Of a DNA stretch of 64,000 bases, positions 52,786 to 60,888 are shown piece by piece. The position numbers and the translations under genes were made by a program. Source of the stretch: Cytophagales bacterium. Lineage in GTDB: Bacteria > Bacteroidota > Bacteroidia > Cytophagales > Cyclobacteriaceae. Position 1 is the stretch's first letter, and each line of letters opens with the position of its first letter. The stretch is from contig JADBYQ010000060.1 of the NCBI GenBank assembly GCA_020402945.1, forward strand, positions 1 to 64,000, read 5' to 3'. The notes below the pieces were generated by a model. That model made no database searches and was not told the origin of the DNA. It worked only from the letters and a program-made list of their open reading frames with translations.

Positions 52786-54721
52786 TCTTCTCAGTGTGCC
52801 ACACTTGATTGAAATACCGAACTAGGTAAAGTCCGGGTACCGGACGGCTAATTGTAATTTCCTTGTGATCGAAACCATCAGCTTGTTCAAAGGAAACTGA
52901 ACTACCAGTTACGGTGTAGAGTTGAATTTCTTTTGCTTCGTTGGGTAGAAAAAATCGCTGTTGAGTTGGGTTGGGAAAAGGTTTTGCAGAAACACTTTCT
53001 GTTACGCTTGTAGTAAGATCTTTCGGTTTTCCAAACACAGGGCGAATCATCAAACTTCCTTTTAAGGTTTTATTTTGAATCCAACTGCCAGATGAGTTGA
53101 CAAAAATCTTTTCACCCGAATCGTTATTGGCATCGAGACCAATAGGAATTTCCGCAGCCGAAGTTAGCTTCCACCCCACGTAAAAAGTATTTTTCACCAC
53201 TACACCGCCAGGAATGGAATCTCTCTTAAAAATGGTTTTATCGTTTCTGTTGCTGCGCGCAACTGGAATTATCTTCTGAAAAAGATAATCGGACTGATTG
53301 CCAGTAAGCGCACCTAAAATATGCAGTTGGATATTTTGATTTGTTTCATCGCCAAATTTGGGGAAGAACAAATCAATGCCAACAATCGTATCCTCTTTGT
53401 TGGTTGACATATCAAACTGATACGCGAGTTGTGTGCCGGCACCGGTAATGTTGGCGCCATATTCTGCTACTCCGTCATCGTATGCATAGTAATCTGATAG
53501 AACTGTTTCTGAAAACGTGCGATCATTTGCAGTAAAATTTATCCCTTTGTATACAATTGTATCATAGTCACCAATATTCGAAGGTATTGGGTTTCCGGGG
53601 ATTATTACTTTCCTCTTTTTTTCGTTGTCCCTTGAGCCCAATGTAAAATCAAGTTTCACTTTAAGGAATTCAGTTTCGCTTGCGAACGAGCTAAGATTTG
53701 GTAAGGTATCAACTATCAAGGTTCTTTTTTCTTTGTAAAGTAATCCTTGATTAACATTTCGCTTATTGGCAAGAATGTTTGATACGGTGCCATTGCTTTT
53801 TGAAGTGATAGTGGCGAGAATATCATAATCGATTGGCTGACCGCCCAAAGCCTGATCCGCTCTTCTATTGGTTAAGCCAACCGTTGGAAAAACCGTGTTG
53901 CCTGTTGAGTTTGAAAAGAAATGTTTTACTGGCATTGAACGGTAACCTTTCAAAAAGGAAGTCAGTGGTGTAGTTACAGTTCTGTCGGGGAAGTCCTGAT
54001 AGATTTCAGGATATTGAGTTTTTCCGTTGCTGATATACACGTAGTCCAAATTCCATGTATCGAACGGACCCGATAACCTTCCAAAGTTTTGAAATCGAAA
54101 TTGGAATTCATTGTGAAAATATTCACCACCAACAATAGGTACTAGAATTTGGATAAATTCATCTGGTTTTGATAGCGTGCTGCTTTCAATGCTCCACGCT
54201 TGCCGCCATTGCCCAGAGGCATTTTTGAACAAAAGTGAAAACACGTCACCCGGCTCTGGGGCATCACCATTGCCTGCAAACTGATAGAAAAAGCTGATGT
54301 AAACTCCAGTTCGTTCAGCGGGTGGCACGTCACCCAACTTCAATGGCCCTGATGTCAATTGATCGGCAAGTCCATTGGCAAGTACATTGTTTACTGAGTA
54401 GGGTTTCCCTAGGGCATCATACCCATCGAACGTGGCTACATTGAGCGAGGGCGGATCGATGCCTGTGCCGCTATTCACCCATACGGCACTATTTTTTTCC
54501 CATGTCGTGGTGTCTGGAAATGGTGTTTTGGTAGAAGAGAAGTCATCCCAAAAAGGAAGTGCTCGTGCCGGCAAAGATTCTGTACGCGCAGCCTTATTTT
54601 CTTTGCTAGGGGATTGTCTGTCTATCTGCACTATCTTCAATTGCGAAAAAGCGTTGAACGAGCTCGCAACTCCTACTACAAAAAGAGTTTTAAATATGAT
54701 CGAGTATTTACCATTCAACAT
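52769..54721 (-). CDS. Secreted T9SS-sorted protein of unknown function
   Basis: 650 residues. Signal peptide (SIIFKTLFVVGVASSFNAFS). The body is beta-rich with SARALPFWDDFSSTKTPFPD near the start, a pattern I recall in T9SS-cargo proteins. The C-terminus is a type A sorting domain: KPFPNPTQQRFFLPN, then PGLYLVRYFNQVWHTEKIMV. No catalytic motif seen. Its last 17 bases overlap the site-2 protease gene on the opposite strand. Confidence 0.8.
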   Translation of the reverse strand: MLNGKYSIIFKTLFVVGVASSFNAFSQLKIVQIDRQSPSKENKAARTESLPARALPFWDDFSSTKTPFPDTTTWEKNSAVWVNSGTGIDPPSLNVATFDGYDALGKPYSVNNVLANGLADQLTSGPLKLGDVPPAERTGVYISFFYQFAGNGDAPEPGDVFSLLFKNASGQWRQAWSIESSTLSKPDEFIQILVPIVGGEYFHNEFQFRFQNFGRLSGPFDTWNLDYVYISNGKTQYPEIYQDFPDRTVTTPLTSFLKGYRSMPVKHFFSNSTGNTVFPTVGLTNRRADQALGGQPIDYDILATITSKSNGTVSNILANKRNVNQGLLYKEKRTLIVDTLPNLSSFASETEFLKVKLDFTLGSRDNEKKRKVIIPGNPIPSNIGDYDTIVYKGINFTANDRTFSETVLSDYYAYDDGVAEYGANITGAGTQLAYQFDMSTNKEDTIVGIDLFFPKFGDETNQNIQLHILGALTGNQSDYLFQKIIPVARSNRNDKTIFKRDSIPGGVVVKNTFYVGWKLTSAAEIPIGLDANNDSGEKIFVNSSGSWIQNKTLKGSLMIRPVFGKPKDLTTSVTESVSAKPFPNPTQQRFFLPNEAKEIQLYTVTGSSVSFEQADGFDHKEITISRPVPGLYLVRYFNQVWHTEKIMVAP

Positions 54722-54738
54722 TTAGAATTCAACATTTA
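54713..54738. repeat. Twelve-base direct repeat
   Basis: ATTCAACATTTA occurs at 54713-54724 and 54727-54738, and the first copy spans the start codon of the minus-strand gene. AT-rich repeats of this type are common before genes in the order. No function is seen. Confidence 0.4.
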
Positions 54739-54756
54739 AAATTCACAGTTCAAGAC

Positions 54757-55545
54757 TTAAAGTGGCTCTTTAAACCCTTTAGGGGCAATCCACAAATGAA
54801 TAGGCTCGCCAATTCTAACGGAATCGCCCGGCAAAGGAACTTGCTTGTAAACGAACGGAACGATCCCGGTAGTATCTTGTCCATCGGGGATTTCCACGGT
54901 GCCCAAATGCAAATTCCAGCTGGATAGTTTTAGCAATGCTGTTTTATAGGCATCGCCAATGAGGTTCCCGACTACGAAATCAGCCGGACCATTGCCGTCA
55001 CCCACTACCAGGTCGATGGTTGCACCTTTGAAGATACGTGTACCTGCTAAAATCACTTGACCTTTATGCCTCATCTCTGTTACCAGATTGCGAAAAGGAC
55101 TCGCTTCGTAGTAGATGTTTCCAATTCGCAACTCATTACTTTTTAATACGACCTCTGCGTTGATCAATGAGCGATCTACTAAATCGGGCACAGGCAAAGT
55201 AGTAGGCGTAGTGCGATTGATAGATACATAAATAGTTCTGTTTTCCTTGACCTCTTCGCCTGTTTTAGGAAACTGTTTTAGAATCGAAAGTGGATCGGCA
55301 TCTTCCAGATAAGCAGAATCGTTGACCGCAATGCGAAGTGTTTTTTCTGCCAATAGTTTTTCGGCTTCTTCCATCGTCAATCCTGTCAAGTCAGGAACGG
55401 GTATGGATTTCCCGTGGTTCGTCACATTGGGTAGGTAGATATAAAAATAGGTAATCGCTACTACTGCGATCAGCGAAAAGGCGATTCCAACATTTGCGAA
55501 AAGCCCTCCAACAGTGTTTGATTTGAAAAATGGCTTCAAATTCAT
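54757..55545 (-). CDS. PASTA-domain membrane protein
   Basis: 262 residues: one transmembrane helix (VGIAFSLIAVVAITYFYIYL) and three PASTA repeats outside the cytoplasm, readable as IPVPDLTGLTMEEAEKLL, LPVPDLVDRSLINAEVVL and FVVGNLIGDAYKTALLKL. PASTA repeats in other phyla sense peptidoglycan, but there is no kinase domain here. It follows ddl directly (ATG seven bases after its stop), so a cell wall role is plausible. TTG at 55551 is in frame; the ATG is preferred. Confidence 0.85.
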   Translation of the reverse strand: MNLKPFFKSNTVGGLFANVGIAFSLIAVVAITYFYIYLPNVTNHGKSIPVPDLTGLTMEEAEKLLAEKTLRIAVNDSAYLEDADPLSILKQFPKTGEEVKENRTIYVSINRTTPTTLPVPDLVDRSLINAEVVLKSNELRIGNIYYEASPFRNLVTEMRHKGQVILAGTRIFKGATIDLVVGDGNGPADFVVGNLIGDAYKTALLKLSSWNLHLGTVEIPDGQDTTGIVPFVYKQVPLPGDSVRIGEPIHLWIAPKGFKEPL

Positions 55546-55551
55546 ATTCAA

Positions 55552-56637
55552 TCAAAATTTTAAAGATGATTCGAAACCTCTCTCTACTCTTTTTGTTTTT
55601 TGGAATCGCTCCATTGCCATGTCTGCCAATTTGGTGATCAAATCTGTAAACGAAACACCACGCTCATTCCACATCATTGGAAACATGCTGGAATTGGTAA
55701 ACCCTGGGATCGTATTGATTTCGTTTACGAAGACGTCCCCAGAGCTTGTTAAAAACAAATCTACTCTGGCAAAATCTTCACACGAAAGTGCCTGGTAGGC
55801 AAGCAAGGAGAGTGTTCTAATTTTTTCTTGTACAGCTGCATCGAGCTTCGCGGGCACTTCGATGGACACCGCATTTCCATCTACGTATTTAGCATTGAAG
55901 TCGTAAAACTCATATTGTTTGCTGATGATAATTTCACCGGGCAACGAAGCTTGCGCAGGATCGTTACCTAGAATGGCGCATTCCACTTCTCTGCCCCGAA
56001 CATACTTTTCCAATAACACGCACTCATCGTAGCGAAAACCTTCGTCAATGGCTTTTGCGAAATCTTCTTTTGATTTTACTTTTGATACGCCAACTGACGA
56101 GCCCAGATTAGCAGATTTCACCATGAAAGGCAACCCTAATTTTTCTTGCACTTTTTCAAATTGCAGATCTTCTTTTTCTAAGTAGTTAACTGCGATAAAA
56201 TCCGCTACAGGAATCCCAGCTTCTTTCAGCATTCGCTTCGTCACCAATTTACTCATTGACATGGAAGACCCCAGCACGCCAGTACCTATCATCGGGAGAT
56301 CGATAGCCTTGATGAGTCCTTGTATACTTCCATCCTCACCATCAGTTCCGTGCAGGACAGGAAAAATGATGTCCACGCTGATCTTCTTCCCGCTTTTGGT
56401 TTGAAAGGTAGGTGCCGAAGGATTGAGTGTGAGTGAAAGTTCTTCGCCTGTCTCTATTTCTTTATGAACTGTCTCGGTCAGATACCAGATTCCTTTTGTG
56501 GAAATGCCAATCAGAAAAGGGTCGAATCGCTGTTTGTCAATATATTGGAAAATGTTTCTGGCTGAGTTAATGGAAACGCCATGCTCCACTGACTTTCCTC
56601 CATATAAAATTGCAATTCTGGTCTTGTTCATGGGCAT
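55552..56637 (-). CDS. ddl: D-alanine--D-alanine ligase
   Basis: 361 residues. IAILYGGKSVEHGVSINSAR and VLHGTDGEDGSIQGL (both conserved ligase signatures), then the ATP-grasp core with LEKYVRGREVECAILG, FARVDLFLTSSGDVFVNEIN and the peptide TIPGFTNSSMFPMMW. Joins two D-Ala for peptidoglycan in the cytosol. Followed by the PASTA gene at once. Confidence 0.95.
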   Translation of the reverse strand: MPMNKTRIAILYGGKSVEHGVSINSARNIFQYIDKQRFDPFLIGISTKGIWYLTETVHKEIETGEELSLTLNPSAPTFQTKSGKKISVDIIFPVLHGTDGEDGSIQGLIKAIDLPMIGTGVLGSSMSMSKLVTKRMLKEAGIPVADFIAVNYLEKEDLQFEKVQEKLGLPFMVKSANLGSSVGVSKVKSKEDFAKAIDEGFRYDECVLLEKYVRGREVECAILGNDPAQASLPGEIIISKQYEFYDFNAKYVDGNAVSIEVPAKLDAAVQEKIRTLSLLAYQALSCEDFARVDLFLTSSGDVFVNEINTIPGFTNSSMFPMMWNERGVSFTDLITKLADMAMERFQKTKRVERGFESSLKF

Positions 56638-56700
56638 AAAATTACTTCAAAGATGTTAAAGTATTTACCGGATATCAAGCAACGCCATTCACTAATTCGA

Positions 56701-58839
56701 CTAGTTGCTAACATATACTTTTCGCGCGCTAAGCTTGCCTGCCACTTGAAGGCGTATGATGTACACCCCGACCCCACGATTACTTAAATCTACCGTGTAC
56801 GTTTGGTTGATTGTTTCTGGTAGGTTTTCTTCGACTACGAGTTGGCCAATACTGTTGTAAATCTGTAAGCCAACGGTTTGTCGTTCTTCCAGATTGAATG
56901 TGATTTTAACGGGAGTGCCAGTACCGCCATATACAGCATAAGGACTTTCTACTTTCAGTTGAGTTGGACTGTTGTCGGCAAAAAAATCGATGTTGTCCAG
57001 GTATAAGTTATTGCCGTTTCCATTGACCGCCACAAAAGCAATTCGAACATTTGCTTGGCCTACATAATTTTGGAGGTTGATGAAATTATTTTTCCAATCT
57101 GACGAAAGCACAGGCTTCCATGAATCTTCAGAGTCTGTCACAGCCAGTTGACTGCCGATTTGGTCAAACAAAATATCAGTATAGGTAGCACCACAATCAG
57201 TAGAAGCCAGGACACGCAGTTTTTCGCAGCCATTTATTCGCTTCGCGTAACTCTCGTCAAAGAATACACTTGCTTCCGTATTGTTTGTCAAGTCTAAGAT
57301 CGGGCTCACCAGCCAAGAGTCTGCTCCTATAGTTGTGTTTGAGAATGAGTTGTAAGCTAGCGATTGCTGGTAGTTGGTACTCGCCTTTGCCCAGCTGGGT
57401 TGCTGTTGCTGACTGACAATCGTCCATTTTTGTAAAGAGTTGCTATCAAATCGTTCGCGCAACGGAATGGTTTCTCTTGTGTCATTAATGACAACCTGAT
57501 AGACGTTGCTGTTATCTTGTACATTCTGATCGGCAATTCCATTTGGGCTTAAGATATTTACGGTGAGTTGGTTTACCCCGTTCACAAGCCGGGGTTGGGT
57601 AACTTCGATAATAGTTTCAGCATTGGGTGCAAGTGCAAGACCAGAAAATGGTTGGAAACTTGTACCGCCACTACCCAATGAAACCGAACACGTCAACGAA
57701 TTGACCGTGGTCGTTCCAACGTTTCTGATTCTTAATTTAATAGAAGAATAGAGTGAACATGTGACGGGTGCAGGGCTTTCGAGTTTCACTAATTTTAGAT
57801 CTGTCACGGGACTTGTCACTGTAGGGGGCAACGAGCCAATAGAATTGGGCAACTCTTTTCTCCGCGGGCTGTTCGCAGCAACAAAATTCATTCTGACTAC
57901 CTGACCCTGCGTAAAAATATTCATGCATGCGTCATCGGTATAGTCAAGGTAGTTCTGGAACATTTTTGTGTTGCTGCAAGACGTCTGCGGATGAGCCGGG
58001 CACCCATTTGTAGAACTATTTTGAACAGGTGTGTCGTCCACATAGTCGGTGGCGGTAGAGCAGCTACTTACATCACCCCAAATATGGCGTAAACCAAAAA
58101 AATGCCCCATTTCGTGCGTAAGTGTTCTTCCTTTGTTATAGCGGCTGGATAAGTCAAAGGTACCTCCGTCTATCGAACCAAAATGTCGGTAGTTAACTAC
58201 TATGCCATCCGTTAGCCTTTCTATTGGAGAGTCGGCTAAACCTGGAAGAGATGACACCGGGAATTGTGCATAGCCGAGGAAATCGGTTATTGAGCTGACC
58301 CACACATTTAAATACTGTTCTGCGGGCCAATAGCTTTGTGACTTGAGAAGAAAATCATCGTTGAATGACCACGAAGTTTTTGAACCTTGAACCCGAACGA
58401 TTCCGGTAGTAGCAATCCCATTTGGATCTTGTTTAGCTAACACAAACTGAACGTCAAAACTACCTGCCACGGGTTGAAACAAACTGGGAGTGTTCATCTG
58501 GTCAGCATTTAGCCGATTGAAATCGTTGTTGAGTACCGTCATTTGAGAAAGCACTTGCGCATCTGAAATATTGAGACCTGTGCCTACTGGTTCACCATTG
58601 TGGATGATATGTACGACCACCGGAATGGTAAGGGTTGTTTGGGTTCGTTCTGCGCGTTGCGAATTTTTCAATCGTTGATTTACGTGTTGTGACATCCATC
58701 GCTCAAAGCCATCCTCTGTTCTCTTTGGATTTTGGCGCTCGAGTTTTTTTTCATATTCCACTGTCCCACACCTTCCTTGCGCATAAGCAGACAGGGGTAA
58801 CATGGCCATAAAAATTAGACAGAAGAAGCAAACGCGCAT
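56701..58839 (-). CDS. M43 zinc metalloprotease with T9SS sorting domain
   Basis: 712 residues. Signal peptide (to about AYAQG), a propeptide region, then the pappalysin/M43 catalytic site THEMGHFFGLRHIWGD, which contains HExxHxxGxxH. Preceding TIPVVVHIIHNGEP is typical. A later beta region and a type A sorting domain (VGLQIYNSIGQLVVEENLPE, VGVYIIRLQV) end the protein. The protease should be secreted through T9SS. Likely monocistronic, upstream of ddl on the same strand. Confidence 0.93.
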   Translation of the reverse strand: MRVCFFCLIFMAMLPLSAYAQGRCGTVEYEKKLERQNPKRTEDGFERWMSQHVNQRLKNSQRAERTQTTLTIPVVVHIIHNGEPVGTGLNISDAQVLSQMTVLNNDFNRLNADQMNTPSLFQPVAGSFDVQFVLAKQDPNGIATTGIVRVQGSKTSWSFNDDFLLKSQSYWPAEQYLNVWVSSITDFLGYAQFPVSSLPGLADSPIERLTDGIVVNYRHFGSIDGGTFDLSSRYNKGRTLTHEMGHFFGLRHIWGDVSSCSTATDYVDDTPVQNSSTNGCPAHPQTSCSNTKMFQNYLDYTDDACMNIFTQGQVVRMNFVAANSPRRKELPNSIGSLPPTVTSPVTDLKLVKLESPAPVTCSLYSSIKLRIRNVGTTTVNSLTCSVSLGSGGTSFQPFSGLALAPNAETIIEVTQPRLVNGVNQLTVNILSPNGIADQNVQDNSNVYQVVINDTRETIPLRERFDSNSLQKWTIVSQQQQPSWAKASTNYQQSLAYNSFSNTTIGADSWLVSPILDLTNNTEASVFFDESYAKRINGCEKLRVLASTDCGATYTDILFDQIGSQLAVTDSEDSWKPVLSSDWKNNFINLQNYVGQANVRIAFVAVNGNGNNLYLDNIDFFADNSPTQLKVESPYAVYGGTGTPVKITFNLEERQTVGLQIYNSIGQLVVEENLPETINQTYTVDLSNRGVGVYIIRLQVAGKLSARKVYVSN

Positions 58840-58939
58840 AGCGGGAAAGTTAATCCATAACGATGGAATATCCTTTAGAATACAGTGAACGAGGAAAGTT
58901 TATTGCCCTTTTAATGGGAGGGAAACGGGCTGAGTAACC

Positions 58940-59212
58940 TCACAGGGGGATCAGATTAACGACTTCAATCAGTCGGATTTCAGGAACAGATTTTCTAACT
59001 GCTTCTTCGACCCCGGCTTTGAACGTCATCGTAGACATTTTGCAACTACCACAGTTGCCGGTAAATTCCAGCTTGAGAACGTGATCGTGACTGATATCTA
59101 AGACCTTCACATTGCCACCGTCTGCCAACAAGTAGGGTCTAATGGAGTCAAGTGAAGCTTCAACGCGTTCGCTCAATTCCTCATGTTTCGATTTTTTCAA
59201 CACGCTTGTCAT
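58940..59212 (-). CDS. NifU-like iron-sulfur scaffold protein
   Basis: 90 residues. One NifU C-terminal domain with LLADGGNVKVLDI and the Cys pair in FTGNCGSCKMSTMTFKAGVE. Such proteins carry an Fe-S cluster and pass it to client proteins. The ATGA overlap with the mrp gene upstream makes a shared Fe-S job very likely. Confidence 0.92.
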   Translation of the reverse strand: MTSVLKKSKHEELSERVEASLDSIRPYLLADGGNVKVLDISHDHVLKLEFTGNCGSCKMSTMTFKAGVEEAVRKSVPEIRLIEVVNLIPL

Positions 59213-60303
59213 ACAGTTAATTCTACTTTTTTGGTAGTGTCAAAGGTAGCATTTCGAATGGCAACTTGGCGAGCCAAACTTTCGGCCAAGTGAGTAAAAG
59301 CCAACGCAGCAGTGCCTCCCTTCATTACCGCTGGCAAGCCACTATCACCGCTTTCGCGGATGGATTGCACCAACGGAATCTGACCAAGGAAAGGTACGTT
59401 GAACTTTTCGGCCAGGTTTTTCCCACCGTCTTTTCCAAATATAAAGTACTTATTGTCAGGAAGTTCTTCCGGTGTGAAATAGGCCATGTTTTCAATTACC
59501 CCCAATACAGGAACATTGATGGAAGGTTGTTTGAACATTGCCAGTCCTTTCACCGCATCCGCCAAGGCCACTTTTTGTGGTGTCGTAACAATGATGGCCC
59601 CCGTTACCGGAACCGTTTGGACAAGAGTCAGGTGAATATCGCTGGTGCCTGGCGGTAAATCGATTAACAAGTAGTCTAAGTCGCCCCAAATCGTGTCGCC
59701 AATAAACTGTTTGAGCGCAGAACTCGCCATCGGTCCACGCCAAACCACGGCACTCTCAGGTGGGGCAAGAAATCCAATGGACATCAATTTCACTCCATAT
59801 TGTTCCAATGGCATAATCAAATTCTTGCCGTTGACCACTTTTACTTCGGGTTGCTCGCGTTCGCAGTTAAACATGACAGGGATGGAGGGCCCAAAAATGT
59901 CGGCATCAATCAAACCTACCTTGGCTCCCGATAGCGCCAAAGCAACGGCCAGATTTGTTGTTACGGTTGATTTGCCCACGCCACCTTTTCCGGAGGCAAT
60001 AGCAATAATATTTTTTACACCAGGTAGCAGGGGAGCATTATCCCGTAAAGTGGTCACTGAGGAAGTCATTAAAATATTAATGGCTACTTTATCCCCAACC
60101 ACTTTTTTAACGGCTTCAAGGCAGTCGTTTTTTATTTTTTCTTTTAACGGGCAAGCTGGAGTGGTTAGGACTACCGTGAAACTCACTTTTTCATCTGACA
60201 CGACTATGTCTTTGACCATGTTCAACGAAACCAAATCTTTTTTTAGGTCGGGGTCGTTGACAGTAGAAAGCACTTGTAAAATGGCTGAATTCGTAATACT
60301 CAT
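59209..60303 (-). CDS. Mrp/ApbC-type Fe-S carrier ATPase
   Basis: 364 residues from MSITNSAILQVLSTV. N-terminal MIP18/DUF59 domain (LKKDLVSLNMVKDIVV with LTTPACPLKEKI), then a deviant P-loop IAIASGKGGVGKSTVTTNLA, Walker B-like LLIDLPPGTSDIHLTL and IENMAYFT. Delivers Fe-S clusters to apoproteins. The CxxC at the C-terminus found in many Mrp proteins is not seen here. The long in-frame extension upstream to 60876 runs antisense to DUF5618 and has no family match, so it was not used. Confidence 0.92.
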   Translation of the reverse strand: MSITNSAILQVLSTVNDPDLKKDLVSLNMVKDIVVSDEKVSFTVVLTTPACPLKEKIKNDCLEAVKKVVGDKVAINILMTSSVTTLRDNAPLLPGVKNIIAIASGKGGVGKSTVTTNLAVALALSGAKVGLIDADIFGPSIPVMFNCEREQPEVKVVNGKNLIMPLEQYGVKLMSIGFLAPPESAVVWRGPMASSALKQFIGDTIWGDLDYLLIDLPPGTSDIHLTLVQTVPVTGAIIVTTPQKVALADAVKGLAMFKQPSINVPVLGVIENMAYFTPEELPDNKYFIFGKDGGKNLAEKFNVPFLGQIPLVQSIRESGDSGLPAVMKGGTAALAFTHLAESLARQVAIRNATFDTTKKVELTV

Positions 60304-60415
60304 GGCGATACAACTATAAACTATAAACCGAAAATTGGTTTGCAAGTTAGAAAGAAAGCGGTTAGCCGGCAGGCGAGACCAACACTTTTTGACTAAAAAT
60401 TTGATTACTAAAAGG

Positions 60416-60423
60416 TATCTTTG
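60416..60423 (+). promoter_or_regulatory. -7 box TATCTTTG before DUF5618-dnaG
   Basis: Exact TAnnTTTG match 24 bases before the ATG at 60448. It overlaps a potential TTG start at 60421, which argues for the ATG. A TTTG at 60388-60391 is a weak -33 candidate (24-base spacing). Confidence 0.45.
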
Positions 60424-60447
60424 CAAGAACATCCAAAAGGAAAAACC

Positions 60448-60888
60448 ATGTCCACTAAAGAGCGACAAAACCGTTACCGTGAAGCAGTGAGATACATTTC
60501 TAATGCTTCTGAGATCCTTCGCACCAAAGCACAAAAAATGGATAAATATTATCAGGATGATAAATATGTAAGGATGGCTTGTGCCACTGCCTATAACGGT
60601 GTGCTTTTGGCTGCCGATACCTATCTGGAAATGAAGGGAAAGGCCATTGAAAAGAAAAAGGGAGCGAGAGTAAGTGTGGACGATTATAGAACGCGCCTCG
60701 CAAAGATTGACAAGTCTATGCTGCGTACTTTTAATACCGCCTACGAGATTCTCCATTTGGTTGGTTATTATGAGGGTGAAACAAATTACAGTGTCATCAG
60801 AGCTGGTATCGATTCGGCTATTGACGTGATCAACCAAATCAAACCCGCTGGAGAGGCCGACCTTCAACTCAATCAACTCCCTTCTTGA
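60448..60888 (+). CDS. DUF5618 family protein
   Basis: 146 residues from MSTKERQNRYREAVRYISNA, almost wholly helical and rich in Lys and Tyr, with MACATAYNGVLLAADTYLEM and LRTFNTAYEILHLVGYYEG; this fits DUF5618. The fold recalls HEPN/helical-bundle proteins, with no catalytic motif. Its stop overlaps the dnaG start by four bases (TTGA), so it is made with the primase. Function unknown. Confidence 0.75.
   Translation: MSTKERQNRYREAVRYISNASEILRTKAQKMDKYYQDDKYVRMACATAYNGVLLAADTYLEMKGKAIEKKKGARVSVDDYRTRLAKIDKSMLRTFNTAYEILHLVGYYEGETNYSVIRAGIDSAIDVINQIKPAGEADLQLNQLPS

Noticed and set aside
60304-60876. N-terminal extension of the Mrp frame up to 60876
   Set aside because: It lies antisense to DUF5618, has no family similarity and sits before the normal Mrp start MSITNSAI.
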